DNA of 64,000 nucleotides from Acidovorax carolinensis. GTDB lineage: Bacteria > Pseudomonadota > Gammaproteobacteria > Burkholderiales > Burkholderiaceae_C. A program made the translations under genes and the position numbers. Below, in pieces: positions 46,594-55,878 of the stretch; position 1 is the stretch's first letter, and each line of letters starts with the position of its first letter. Under the pieces are notes generated by a model that searched no databases, was not told the DNA's origin, and saw only the letters and a program-made list of their open reading frames with translations. The stretch lies in contig NZ_CP021361.1 in assembly GCF_002157145.1 (NCBI RefSeq), positions 744,001-808,000 of the forward strand. Direction: 5' to 3'.

Positions 46594-48071
46594 TCACCCC
46601 GCCTTGACTACCGCGTAGCGCTGCAGCGTGCGCAGTCGGGCGCTTTCATGGTCCACCACGGGTTCGGGGTAGGTCTGGCCCAGCACCACCCCGGCCTCCT
46701 GCAGTTCCAGCGGGCGGGCGCGCCAGGGGGCATGCAGCGCGGCACTTGGCAACTTGGCCAGTTGCGGGAGGTAGCGCCGGATGAAGCGGCCTTCCTTGTC
46801 GAATTTTTCGCTTTGGCTGACCGGGTTGAAGATGCGGAAATAGGGCTGCGCATCACATCCGCTGGAGCTGGCCCATTGCCAGCCGCCATTGTTGGACGCC
46901 AGGTCAAAATCATTGAGCCGGGTTGCAAAATATCGCTCGCCCCAGCGCCAGTCGAGCCCCAGATCCTTGACCAGAAAACTTGCAACCACCATGCGCAGGC
47001 GGTTGTGCATGTAGCCCGTCTGGTTGAGCTGGGCCATGGCTGCGTCCACCAGCGGATAACCGGTGCGGCCCTCGCACCAGGCGCTGAACAGCGCCTGGGC
47101 CGCAGCACCTGTCTCCCACTGGATCGCGTCATAGGGCGGCTTGAAACTGCGATCCACCACATGGGGGTGGTGAAACAGGATCTGGGCATAGAAATCGCGC
47201 CAGATCAGTTCGTTCAGCCAGGTGGCGGCCCGGGGTTACCCGCCTGCGCCAGCGCATGGGCCGATCGCGCCAGCAGGCGCGGCGAAATGGTTCCAAAGCG
47301 CAGGTGCACGCTCAGGTAGCTGGGACCTTTGACCGAGGGGAAATCGCGCGTGTCGTGGTAGCGCTCGATGCGGTGCAGGAAGTCGTCAAACAAGCGCATC
47401 GCGCCGCTGCTGCCTGTCGGGAGCCGGGGCGGGCCGGGTGGCGTCGCTTCGAAACCCAGCGCCGACAGCGAAGGAATGTCCAAACACTCCCCGGCCGGGC
47501 GTGGCGCGAGCCGGTGGGCATGGCGCTCGATCGCGTAGCTTTGCATTTGGAACGCGTCGATGTTGCGCAACCACGCATTCTTGTAAGGCGTGAACACGCT
47601 GTAGGGCGTGCCCGTCTGCGTCAGGACCTCATTGCGCTCCAGCAGGATGTGGTCCTTGAAGGTGTGAAAGGCGATGCCTGCACCGGCCAGCCGGGTGCGC
47701 ACCAGGCTGTCGCGTTGCAGGGCCTGGGGCTCATCGTCGTGATTGGCATACACGGCCTGCGCCTGCAGCGCCTGGGCGAGTGCCGGCACGGCATCGCTGG
47801 CAATGGCGTGGCGCGCGATGAGCCCGGCGTGGGGGTGCTGGCCCAGTGCACGCAGCGCGGCATCCAGCTCGACCAGCGACTCGCGGATGAACTCTACGCG
47901 CCGGTCGGCCTGGGGCAGAAGGTCCAGAATTTCGCGGTCAAAAACAAAGACGCAATGCACCTGCCGACATTGGGTGAGCGCCCGGTACAGGGCTGCATGA
48001 TCGTTGGCACGCAGGTCGCGTCGGAACCAGACAAGTCCGGTGGAGTAGGAAGGCTCGGGGGAGGGCGCCAT
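46594..48071 (-). pseudogene. phrB: deoxyribodipyrimidine photolyase, frameshifted
   Basis: DNA photolyase of the cryptochrome/photolyase family, repairing cyclobutane dimers with FAD and an antenna pigment. From the ATG at 48071 the first ~285 residues (TGLVWFRRDLRANDHAALYRA ... SVHLRFGTISPRLLA) are in one frame and stop at 47214. The rest continues in another frame (LNELIWRDFYAQILFHHPHV ... RLRMVVASFLVKDLGLDWRWGERYFATRLNDFDLASNNGGWQW). Adding one G to the CCCCGGG run (plus-strand CCC at 47229-47231) joins them into about 492 residues, the normal length. Key FAD-binding motifs are intact on both sides. I treat this as a probable sequence error. Confidence 0.88.
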
Positions 48072-48092
48072 GTTCACCGTTAAAATTGGCCT

Positions 48093-48692
48093 ATGTCCTT
48101 CGATTCTGCGCCCATCAACCTGACGCATCATTTCCTGATCGCCATGCCCGGTCTGGAAGATGAGTCTTTCGCGCGCAGCGTCGTTTACCTGTGCGAGCAC
48201 AGCGAACGCGGTGCGCTGGGCCTCATCATCAACAAACCCTCTGACATCACGCTCAAGGGGCTGTTTGACAAGGTGGACTTGTCGTTGCGGCGCGAGGACC
48301 TGCGTGCCGAGCCGGTCTTCCAGGGTGGCCCGGTGCAGACCGAACGCGGTTTTGTGCTGCACGAGCCCATGCTGATGAACCGCGCCGAGACCGATGAGTC
48401 CGCCTACGCTTCCACCATGACCATCCCCGGCGGTCTGGAAATGACCACCTCCAAGGACGTGCTCGAAGCCCTTTCTACCGGCGCCGGCCCGCGCAGGGTG
48501 CTGATCACGCTGGGGTATTCGTCCTGGGGCGAGGGCCAGCTGGAGTCGGAGCTGGCCGAAAACGCCTGGCTCACCGTGGCGGCCGATCTGTCGGTGATCT
48601 TCGACACACCCGTGCCGCAGCGCTACGACAAGGCGCTGGCCCTCCTGGGGCTGCAGGCCTGGATGCTCTCGCCCGATGTGGGGCACGCATGA
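48093..48692 (+). CDS. yqgE: UPF0301 family protein YqgE/AlgH
   Basis: A 199-residue cytoplasmic protein of the YqgE/AlgH family. The conserved start is LTHHFLIAMPGLEDESFARSVVYLCEHS, followed by GALGLIINKPSDITL, VFQGGPVQTERGFVLH and SWGEGQLESELAENAWL. Function is not established. It opens a run of genes each overlapping the next by four bases (yqgE, ruvX, pyrR, pyrB). Its start is only 21 bases from the divergent photolyase start, so both promoters must lie in or across the coding regions. Confidence 0.94.
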   Translation: MSFDSAPINLTHHFLIAMPGLEDESFARSVVYLCEHSERGALGLIINKPSDITLKGLFDKVDLSLRREDLRAEPVFQGGPVQTERGFVLHEPMLMNRAETDESAYASTMTIPGGLEMTTSKDVLEALSTGAGPRRVLITLGYSSWGEGQLESELAENAWLTVAADLSVIFDTPVPQRYDKALALLGLQAWMLSPDVGHA

Positions 48693-49108
48693 CCGGCTTG
48701 CCCGTTCAGCCCGCCGTTCCTGCGCATTTTCAGACCTTTCTTGCATTTGATTTCGGCCTCAAGCGCACGGGCGTGGCCACAGGCAATCGCATGCTGCGCA
48801 GCGCCACGCCGCAAGCCACCATCCAGGCCGAAGGTGATGCCCGCTTTGTGCAGGTGGCGCAGCGCATCAAGGAATGGCAGCCCGACGCCTTGGTGATCGG
48901 CGTGCCCTACCACCCCGACGGTGCGAGCCACGAGAACACCGAGCGCGCGCTCAAGTTCGGCCGCCGTTTGCGCGGGCGCTTTGGCCTCATGGTGTTCGAG
49001 GTGGATGAGCGCTACAGCACCACCGAAGCCATTGCGGGTGGTGCCAAGGATGCGGACGCTGCGTCAGCCTGCATCATCCTGGAACAGTTTTTGAGGAATC
49101 TTCCATGA
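48689..49108 (+). CDS. ruvX: Holliday junction resolvase-like protein RuvX (YqgF)
   Basis: RNase H-fold nuclease of 139 residues, needed for 16S rRNA 5' processing. The first Asp of the active site is in FLAFDFGLKRTGVATGN. The others are in VIGVPYHPDGASHENT and DERYSTTEA ... DADAASACIILEQFL. The start overlaps the yqgE stop in ATGA. Confidence 0.94.
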   Translation: MTGLPVQPAVPAHFQTFLAFDFGLKRTGVATGNRMLRSATPQATIQAEGDARFVQVAQRIKEWQPDALVIGVPYHPDGASHENTERALKFGRRLRGRFGLMVFEVDERYSTTEAIAGGAKDADAASACIILEQFLRNLP

Positions 49109-49626
49109 CCACCCCTTCCTTCGGTCCCGCCGGCAGCCTCGTGCTCGATGCCGAGGCCCTCTACCGTGAGCTGCTGCGTGGCGTGCGCAGCATGCACACC
49201 GGCACCACGCGCCTGGCGGGCATTGCCTCGGGCGGCGCCTGGCTGGCCGATCGCCTGCAAAAGGACCTGGGTCTTGAAGGGCCTGCCGGTGTGCTCTCGT
49301 CGGTGATGCACCGCGACGACTTTGCCCAGCGCGGCCTCTCGGCCAGCGCGCAGACCTCGCTGCCGTTTGATGTCAACGGCGCCGATGTGCTGGTGCTCGA
49401 CGACGTGCTCTACACCGGCCGCACCATCCGCGCCGTGCTCAACGAGCTGTTCGACTACGGCCGCCCCGCCAGCGTGCGCCTGGCGGTGCTGGTGGACCGT
49501 GGCGGGCGCGAGCTGCCGGTGCAGGCCGATTTTGCCGCCGCCCGCGTGGCCCTGCCGCCATCGCAGTCCCTCGCGCTGGCGCGCGATGCGCAGGGCCGCT
49601 TCCAATTCCAAGTCAAAGAGGTGTGA
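49105..49626 (+). CDS. pyrR: bifunctional pyrimidine operon regulator/uracil phosphoribosyltransferase PyrR
   Basis: Phosphoribosyltransferase-fold protein of 173 residues. The PRPP motif is [19 protein letters not shown], preceded by [16 protein letters not shown] and followed by [18 protein letters not shown]. In Gram-positive bacteria PyrR regulates attenuation. In proteobacteria with pyrR-pyrB its regulatory role is less clear. It overlaps ruvX and pyrB by four bases each. Confidence 0.93.
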   Translation: MTTPSFGPAGSLVLDAEALYRELLRGVRSMHTGTTRLAGIASGGAWLADRLQKDLGLEGPAGVLSSVMHRDDFAQRGLSASAQTSLPFDVNGADVLVLDDVLYTGRTIRAVLNELFDYGRPASVRLAVLVDRGGRELPVQADFAAARVALPPSQSLALARDAQGRFQFQVKEV

Positions 49627-50591
49627 CCGTGCTGCACCAGCGCAACCCCCAACTCAACAACCACGGTGAACTGATCCACCTGCTGTCCATCGAGGGCCTG
49701 CCGCGCGACATCGTCACGCACATCCTCGACACCGCCGCCAACTTCGTCTCGGTGAACGACCGCGAGGTCAAGAAGGTGCCGCTGCTGCGCGGCAAAAGCG
49801 TGTTCAACCTGTTCTTCGAGAACAGCACGCGCACCCGCACCACGTTCGAGATCGCGGCCAAGCGCCTGTCGGCCGATGTGCTGAACCTCGACATTGCGCG
49901 CAGCTCGGCCAGCAAGGGCGAGTCGCTGCTTGACACCATCGCCAACCTCTCGGCCATGGCGGCCGACCTGTTCGTGGTGCGGCACAGCGAGTCGGGCGCG
50001 CCGTACCTGATCGCCCAGCATGTGGCGCCCCATGTGCATGTGATCAATGCCGGCGATGGCCGCCATGCCCACCCCACGCAAGGGCTGCTGGACATGTACA
50101 CCATCCGGCACTACAAAAAAGACTTTTCCAACCTCACCGTGGCCATCGTCGGCGATGTGCTGCACTCGCGTGTGGCGCGCTCCGATATCCACGGCCTGAC
50201 CACCCTGGGCTGCCCCGAAGTGCGCGTGGTGGGCCCGCGCACGCTGGTGCCGTCCGACATGGCGCAGATGGGCGTGCGCGTGTGCCACACGCTCGAAGAG
50301 GGCATCAAGGATGCCGATGTGGTCATCACGCTGCGCCTGCAGAACGAGCGCATGAGCGGCGCGCTGCTGCCGTCGAGTCAGGAGTATTTCAAGAGCTTCG
50401 GACTCACGCCCGAAAAGCTGCAACTGGCCAAGCCCGACGCCATCGTCATGCACCCCGGCCCCATCAACCGGGGCGTGGAGATTGACTCTGCCGTGGTCGA
50501 TGGCAAGCAGAGCGTGATCCTGCCGCAGGTGACCTTTGGCATCGCCGTGCGCATGGCGGTCATGTCCATCGTCGCTGGTAACGAGGCATGA
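49623..50591 (+). CDS. pyrB: aspartate carbamoyltransferase catalytic subunit PyrB
   Basis: First committed step of pyrimidine synthesis, joining carbamoyl phosphate and aspartate, 322 residues. The carbamoyl-phosphate motif is [19 protein letters not shown], followed by [42 protein letters not shown] and the C-terminal [12 protein letters not shown] block bind substrates. It has no PyrI partner here. This fits the class that needs PyrC' for assembly (Pseudomonas type). The GTG start overlaps pyrR by four bases. Confidence 0.97.
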   Translation: MTVLHQRNPQLNNHGELIHLLSIEGLPRDIVTHILDTAANFVSVNDREVKKVPLLRGKSVFNLFFENSTRTRTTFEIAAKRLSADVLNLDIARSSASKGESLLDTIANLSAMAADLFVVRHSESGAPYLIAQHVAPHVHVINAGDGRHAHPTQGLLDMYTIRHYKKDFSNLTVAIVGDVLHSRVARSDIHGLTTLGCPEVRVVGPRTLVPSDMAQMGVRVCHTLEEGIKDADVVITLRLQNERMSGALLPSSQEYFKSFGLTPEKLQLAKPDAIVMHPGPINRGVEIDSAVVDGKQSVILPQVTFGIAVRMAVMSIVAGNEA

Positions 50592-50604
50592 CGCCCGGAA
50601 TGAA

Positions 50605-50669
50605 TACTCCTGTTTTCATAGCTGCTAGCGCTTATCAAACAAGCGCTAGCAGCCAATTTGGCTTGAAAT
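50605..50669 (+). repeat. AGCGCTT palindromic intergenic repeat, copy 5 (best-preserved)
   Basis: Reads tagctgctAGCGCTTatcaaacAAGCGCTagcagcc, a nearly perfect inverted repeat GGCTGCTAGCGCTT-like arm to arm, flanked by ACTCCTGTTTTCA and TTTGGCTTGAAAT. It lies between pyrB and pyrC' and ends one base before the pyrC' start codon. Confidence 0.9.
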
Positions 50670-50670
50670 C

Positions 50671-51966
50671 ATGAAGATACTGATTCAGAACGGCCGCGTG
50701 ATCGACCCCGCCTCGGGCTTCGATCAGACCTGTGACATCGCGCTGGCGGCCGGCCGCATCGTCGGCGTGAACCGCGTGCCCCCCGAGTTCGCGCCCAACC
50801 GTGTAATCAATGCCGCAGGCTGCATCGTGCTGCCCGGCCTGGTGGACCTGGCCGCGCGTCTGCGCGAGCCCGGACACGAGCATGAAGGCATGCTCGAATC
50901 CGAAATGGCCGCTGCCGTGGCCGGGGGCGTGACCAGCCTCGTGTGCCCGCCCGACACCGACCCCGTGCTTGACGAGCCGGGCCTGGTGGAAATGCTCAAG
51001 TTCCGCGCCGAGAAGCTGCACCAGTCGCGCCTGTTTCCGCTGGGCGCACTCACGCGCGGCCTTGCCGGCGAGGTGCTGACCGAGATGGCCGAGCTCACCG
51101 AGTCGGGCTGCGTGGGCTTTGGCCAGGCGGAGGTGCCACTGGCCAGCACCCAGGTGCTGCAGCGCGCGCTGCAATATGCCGCCACCTTTGGCTACACCGT
51201 GTGGCTGCGCCCGCAGGAGATGCATTTGGGCAAGGGCGTGGCGGCCAGCGGCCCGCTGGCCACGCGCCTGGGCCTGTCGGGCGTGCCCGTGGCGGCCGAA
51301 ACCATTGCGCTGCACACCATTTTTGAGCTGCTCAAGACCACCGGCGCCCGCGTGCACCTGTGCCGCCTGAGCAGCGCTGCGGGCGTGGAACTGCTGCGCC
51401 GCGCCAAGGCCGAAGGCCTCAAGGTCACGGCCGATGTGAGCATCAACTCGCTGCACCTCACCGACGTGGATATCGGCTTTTTTGACAGCCGCGCCCGCCT
51501 CTCGCCTCCGCTGCGCCAGCAGCGCGACCGCGACGCGCTCCACGCCGCGCTGGCCGACGGCACCATCGATGCGCTGGTGTCCGACCACAACCCGGTCGAT
51601 GAAGACGCCAAGACCCTGCCGTTTGCCGAAGCCGAGCCCGGCGCCACCGGGCTGGAGCTGCTGCTGAGCCTGGCACTCAAGTGGTCGCAGGACAGCGGCG
51701 TGCCCCTGCAGCGCGCGCTGGCTGTGGTCACGTCCGAGCCCGCCCGGGTGTTGGGCAACGCGCTGGGCACACTGCAGGCCAGCGTGGGCCAGATCGTCGA
51801 GGGCGGCGTGGGTGACCTGTGCATCCTTGACCCGCAGGCCGCCTGGACGGTGCAAGATGACGCGCTGCGCAGCCAGGGCAAACACACGCCGTTTTCGGGC
51901 TACGAGCTGCCGGGCCAGGTGCGCGCCACGCTGGTCGGCGGCCAAATGGCTTTCGAGCGCGGCTGA
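50671..51966 (+). CDS. pyrC': dihydroorotase-like PyrC' without zinc ligands (probable structural partner of PyrB)
   Basis: Amidohydrolase-fold protein, 431 residues, with the dihydroorotase layout. The metal motif DxHxH reads GLVDLAARLREPG: Ala61 and Arg63 replace both histidines. The HISTA motif reads LCRLSSA, so its His is also lost. SDHAPH reads SDHNPV, although its Asp remains. This matches PyrC' of Pseudomonas, an inactive homologue that is required for PyrB assembly into dodecamers. That role here is inferred from the missing ligands and the place directly after pyrB. A separate active dihydroorotase gene must exist elsewhere. Confidence 0.9.
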   Translation: MKILIQNGRVIDPASGFDQTCDIALAAGRIVGVNRVPPEFAPNRVINAAGCIVLPGLVDLAARLREPGHEHEGMLESEMAAAVAGGVTSLVCPPDTDPVLDEPGLVEMLKFRAEKLHQSRLFPLGALTRGLAGEVLTEMAELTESGCVGFGQAEVPLASTQVLQRALQYAATFGYTVWLRPQEMHLGKGVAASGPLATRLGLSGVPVAAETIALHTIFELLKTTGARVHLCRLSSAAGVELLRRAKAEGLKVTADVSINSLHLTDVDIGFFDSRARLSPPLRQQRDRDALHAALADGTIDALVSDHNPVDEDAKTLPFAEAEPGATGLELLLSLALKWSQDSGVPLQRALAVVTSEPARVLGNALGTLQASVGQIVEGGVGDLCILDPQAAWTVQDDALRSQGKHTPFSGYELPGQVRATLVGGQMAFERG

Positions 51967-52022
51967 CCCGTGCACCACTGTTGTGTGCGGCCCGCCCCGC
52001 GGTCGTGGTGCGGGGATGCAGC

Positions 52023-52760
52023 ATGAATGATCTGCGGGCCTGCTGGCGCCTGGTGCGCGTGCTGGGTCACATTCTCAAGGGCCTGGTGATCGTGGCGGTG
52101 CGCTTTCCTGCGCTGTCGCCCGATCAGCAATATGCCCGCGTTCAGGCGTGGTCGATGGAGCTGCTGGCCCGTGCGGGCGTTTCGCTGCGCATCATCGGCA
52201 CCCCGCCCGTGACGGGGCCAGTAATGCTGGTGGCCAACCACCTTTCGTGGCTGGATATTCCGGTCATGCATGCAGCGCGGCATTGCCGTTTTGTCTCCAA
52301 ATCGGATGTGCAGGCCTGGCCGCTGATCGGCACGCTGGCCACCGCCGCAGGCACCCTCTATATTGAGCGCAACTCGCGCCGCGACGCGCTGCGCATGGTG
52401 CGTTCCATGCACGAGGCGCTGCAGCGCGGCGAGGTGCTGGCGGTGTTTCCTGAAGGCACCACGGGCGATGGGCGGGCCATGCTGCCATTTCATGCCAACC
52501 TGCTGCAGGCGGCGGTGACGGCAGACGCCTTTGTGCAACCGGTGGGTCTGCACTTTGCCGACAAGGTCACTGGCGAGACCAGTTTTGCGCCCAGCTACAT
52601 TGGCGACGAAACCCTGGTGGGCTCCATCTGGCGCACCTTGCGCGCGCCCGCCATCGAGGCCGTGGTGCATTACGGGGTGCCCGAGCAGGCGCAGGGCCGG
52701 GACCGCCGCGCCTGGACGCAGCACCTGCACGACACGGTGGACCGCCTGCGCCGGGGCTGA
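52023..52760 (+). CDS. plsC: lysophospholipid acyltransferase (PlsC family)
   Basis: 1-acyl-glycerol-3-phosphate acyltransferase-type protein, 245 residues. The catalytic HxxxxD is in NHLSWLDIPVMH and the third block is FPEGTTGDG. ARHCRFVSKSDVQAWPLIG and YIERNSRRDAL are also typical. An N-terminal hydrophobic stretch (about residues 10-27) can anchor it in the membrane. The start at 52023 (MNDLRACWRL) is chosen over 51981 because the extra 14 residues look non-homologous. It lies 57 bases after pyrC' and may be read from the same transcript. Confidence 0.88.
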   Translation: MNDLRACWRLVRVLGHILKGLVIVAVRFPALSPDQQYARVQAWSMELLARAGVSLRIIGTPPVTGPVMLVANHLSWLDIPVMHAARHCRFVSKSDVQAWPLIGTLATAAGTLYIERNSRRDALRMVRSMHEALQRGEVLAVFPEGTTGDGRAMLPFHANLLQAAVTADAFVQPVGLHFADKVTGETSFAPSYIGDETLVGSIWRTLRAPAIEAVVHYGVPEQAQGRDRRAWTQHLHDTVDRLRRG

Positions 52761-52810
52761 GCCTGATGCACCCTCCACACGCTCGTTGCGTGGTGGTGTT
52801 GGGATGAATT

Positions 52811-52876
52811 TACTATTATTTCAATAGCTTACTGCGCTTGCTTTGTAAGCGCTAGCGGCTGTTTTGGCTTGTATAG
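52811..52876 (+). repeat. AGCGCTT palindromic intergenic repeat, copy 6
   Basis: Reads atagcttactGCGCTTgctttgtAAGCGCTagcggctg, followed by TTTTGGCTTGTATAG. Forward orientation. It lies between the acyltransferase (plus) and the ABC ATPase (minus) 3' ends, where transcripts converge. Confidence 0.85.
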
Positions 52877-52881
52877 CCGCG

Positions 52882-53945
52882 TCAGGCGCGCGCAAACGTG
52901 ACCACATGATCGACCTGCGCCCGGATGCCAATCCACTCGCCCACCGCATGGTTGTGGTGGCTGGGCACATGGGCCATCAGGGTGTGGCCGCTGGCCAGGC
53001 GCAGCGTGTATAAAAACTCCGAGCCGCGAAACGACTTGCGCAGAATCTGCGCCTGCACCGGTGCGTGGTCGTCGTGCACCACGTCATCGGCGCGCAGCAG
53101 CACATCGCATTCGCCGCCGGGATAGCTTGCGGGCAGGGGGCACTCGCTCAGATCGGTGAGGTCGCCCAGGGGGGTCTGCGCCACCACGTTGTTGCCGCGC
53201 TGCACCAGCGTGGCGGGGGTAAAGACACCGTGGCCGATGAAGTCGGCCACAAACCGGGTGGCGGGGCGGTGGTAGAGGGTGTAGGCATCGTCCCACTGGT
53301 GCAGATGGCCTTCGTGCATCACGCCAATCACATCACCGATCGCAAAGGCCTCGAACTGGTCGTGCGTGACAAACAGCGCCGTGGCCCCGGCGGCCTTCAG
53401 GATGTCGCGCACCTCGTGTGCCAGGCGCTCGCGCAGGTCGACGTCAAGGTTGGAGAACGGCTCGTCCAGCAGCATGAGCTGCGGGCGCGGGGCCAGTGCC
53501 CGCGCCAGTGCCACGCGCTGCTGCTGCCCGCCGAAAGCTCGTGCGGAAAGCGCGCCCCGCTGCCTTCCAGGCCCACCAGTTGCAGGGCCTCGGCCACGCG
53601 CGCGGCCTGCTCGGCCCGCGGCAGCTGGTGGATCCCAAACGCCACATTGCGCTCCACGCTCAGGTGCGGGAACAGGGCGTAATCCTGAAACACCATGCCA
53701 ATGCGCCGCGCCTCAGGCGGCACGTTCAGGTGCGCGCTGCCCACCAACTGGCGCTTCAGGCGGATCTCGCCGGCCGACACGGGCTCAAGCCCGGCGACGG
53801 CGCGCAGCAGCGTGGTCTTGCCGCAGCCCGAGGGGCCGATCAGCACGCCGATATCGCCGGCATGCAGCCCCAGCGTGACGCCCTGGACGGCCGCCTGGGA
53901 ACGGCCTGCGTAACGCACTTCCAGTTGGGAAACCTCAAGAAACAT
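52882..53945 (-). pseudogene. ABC transporter ATP-binding protein of the iron(III)/FbpC type, frameshifted
   Basis: Import ATPase. From the ATG at 53945 the first part is in frame (FLEVSQLEVRYAGRSQ, Walker A GPSGCGKTT, VFQDYALFPHLSVERNV) until FPHELS. The next part lies in another frame and begins VALARALAPRPQLMLLDEPFSNLD (Walker B), then VTHDQFEAFAIGD and a C-terminal TOBE-like domain. The signature LSGGQQQR is broken at the join. Adding one C to the CC pair at 53531-53532 (plus strand) restores LSGGQQQRVALARAL and a 354-residue protein. The OB domain and the neighbour permease suggest iron uptake. No substrate-binding protein gene is beside it. Confidence 0.85.
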
Positions 53946-53967
53946 GGCTGGATTCTAGTGGTGCGGG

Positions 53968-53996
53968 GCGAATGCTTAAAATTCGCATTTGCATTC
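53968..53996. promoter_or_regulatory. candidate Fur box between divergent iron-transport genes
   Basis: GCGAATgcttaaaATTCGC is a perfect 6+6 inverted repeat, and TTTGCATTC extends it with another GCATT-like hexamer. In the other strand the segment starts GAATGCAAATGCGAATTTTA, which resembles Fur boxes of betaproteobacteria (AATGCAAATGAGAAT type). It lies between the ATPase start (53945, minus) and the permease start. Regulation by Fur is inferred. Confidence 0.45.
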
Positions 53997-54050
53997 CTGG
54001 TCGCCCTATGGGTCGGTAGTGCGATTTCTTCATCTGCCGAGCCCCTCGCC

Positions 54051-55679
54051 TTGCCACGCACCCGCTTATCCTTATCTGCCTTGCCCTTGATCCTGCTGGT
54101 GGGCTTGCTGGCCTTGCCCGTGCTGGCGCTGCTGGCGTCGTGGCTGCCCTGGGGTGTGGTGCAAGCCGACACCGGCGCCATCCTGCGCGAGATGGCCAGC
54201 ACTGTGCTGCCTGGTTACGCCTGGACGACGCTGTGGCTGGGCCTGTGGGTGGCGGTGGGCGCCGCCGTGGTGGGCACTGCCGCTGCAGCAGCAGTCACGC
54301 TGTTCGAGTTTCCGGGCCGGCGCACCTTCGAGTGGCTGCTGCTGCTGCCGCTGGCCATGCCGGCCTATGTCACGGCCTATGCCTATACCGACTTCCTGCA
54401 ATTCAGCGGCCCGTTGCAGGTGGCGCTGCGCGAAACCTTTGGACTGGAAGGGCGCCTGCTGCCCGAGGTGCGCAGCCTCTGGGGCGCGATCTGGGTATTC
54501 ACCTTTTCGCTGTATCCCTATGTTTACCTGCTCGCTCGCACGGCGCTGGGCGAGCGCGCCGCGCACCTGATGGAGGCCGCGCGCCTGCTGGGCGCGCCGC
54601 TCTCTCGGCGCATCACGACCATCGCGCTGCCCCTGGCGCGCCCGGCCGTGGCCGCGGGAGTGGCGCTGGCGCTGATGGAAACGCTGGCCGACTTTGGCGT
54701 GACCAGCTATTTCGGCATCCAGACCTTCACCACCGGCATCATCAAGGCCTGGCTGTCCATGGACAACCGCATTGCCGCCGCGCAGCTGTCCACCATGCTG
54801 TTGGCCTTGGTGCTGGTGCTGCTGTGGCTTGAGCACCGGGCCGAGCGGCGCATGCGCTTCACCGCCAAGGGCACCGGCCACGCGGGCGCCACCGAGGCCC
54901 AGCCCGTGCCACTGCGCGGCCTGGCGCGCGCGGTGGTGTGGGGCGTGTGCACGCTGCCTGTGTTCATGGGCTTTGTGGCGCCGGTCGCGTTCATGCTGCG
55001 GCCACTGGCATCCGACTGGTCAGTGCTGCCTTGGGATCGTTTTCTGGAATGGGCCTGGAACAGCGTGTGGCTTGGGGGCATCACCGCCGGCCTGGCCGTG
55101 GCCGTGGCGCTGGCGCTGGCCTTTGCCGTGCGCCGCAAGCCTGATCTGCTGACGCGCGGTGTGGTGCGGCTGGCCAGCGTGGGCTATGCCGTGCCGGGCG
55201 CCGTGATCGTAGTGGGCCTGCTGCTGCCGGTGGGCTGGCTGCAGGCGCGCGTTCCGCAGTGGGGCGTGGCGGCGCTCGTCACCACCACGGCGGTGGGCAT
55301 TGTGTGGGCGTATCTGGTGCGCTTTTGCGCGGTGGCGCTGCAGTCGGTGCAAAGCGGTTATGCGCGGATTCCGGCCAGCCTCGACGACACAGCGCGCATG
55401 CTGGGCGCGGGCAGCGCGCGCCTGATGGCGCGCGTGCACTGGCCGCTGCTCAGGCGCTCCACCGCCGCCGCTGCGCTGCTGGTGTTTGTCGACGTCATGA
55501 AAGAGCTGCCCGCCACCATGGTGCTGCGCCCCTTCAACAGCGACACCCTGGCCGTGGTGGCCTACCAGCTGGCGCGCGATGAACGCCTGGGCGAAGCCGC
55601 CTTGCCCTCGCTGGCGCTGGTGGTGGTGGGGCTGGTGCCGGTGATCCTGCTCAGCCGCACACTGCGCGGCCGCGCCTGA
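54051..55679 (+). CDS. iron(III)-type ABC transporter permease (FbpB/ThiP-like double permease)
   Basis: Binding-protein-dependent permease with two fused membrane modules, about 542 residues and roughly 12 helices. The EAA loop of the first half reads MEAARLLGAPLSRRITTIALPLARPAVAAG. That of the second reads LDDTARMLGAGSARLMARVHWPLLRRSTAAAALLVFVDVMKELPATMVLRPFNSDTLAVVAYQLA. The MKELPAT segment is typical of iron and thiamine permeases (FbpB). The start is uncertain: TTG at 54051 (MPRTRLSLSALP) starts a natural first helix and leaves room for the candidate Fur box. GTG at 53958 or 53961 is also in frame. The ATPase is divergent. Confidence 0.87.
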   Translation: MPRTRLSLSALPLILLVGLLALPVLALLASWLPWGVVQADTGAILREMASTVLPGYAWTTLWLGLWVAVGAAVVGTAAAAAVTLFEFPGRRTFEWLLLLPLAMPAYVTAYAYTDFLQFSGPLQVALRETFGLEGRLLPEVRSLWGAIWVFTFSLYPYVYLLARTALGERAAHLMEAARLLGAPLSRRITTIALPLARPAVAAGVALALMETLADFGVTSYFGIQTFTTGIIKAWLSMDNRIAAAQLSTMLLALVLVLLWLEHRAERRMRFTAKGTGHAGATEAQPVPLRGLARAVVWGVCTLPVFMGFVAPVAFMLRPLASDWSVLPWDRFLEWAWNSVWLGGITAGLAVAVALALAFAVRRKPDLLTRGVVRLASVGYAVPGAVIVVGLLLPVGWLQARVPQWGVAALVTTTAVGIVWAYLVRFCAVALQSVQSGYARIPASLDDTARMLGAGSARLMARVHWPLLRRSTAAAALLVFVDVMKELPATMVLRPFNSDTLAVVAYQLARDERLGEAALPSLALVVVGLVPVILLSRTLRGRA

Positions 55680-55878
55680 AAAGCGCCGCGGTTCTGGGGC
55701 ATGGCGCCTGCCATGCGCTGTCGCTATGCTTGTGCACCATGCGGCTGCTAGCACAAGATAACGACCCGCCCCGAAACACCATGAACAGGTTGGTTCGCAC
55801 CATCGGTTGCGCCAAACCGGTCGCAAATTGCCGTATGAAACTGCCGTGCGCATGCATTGCCGCGCCGCAAGGTGCCGC

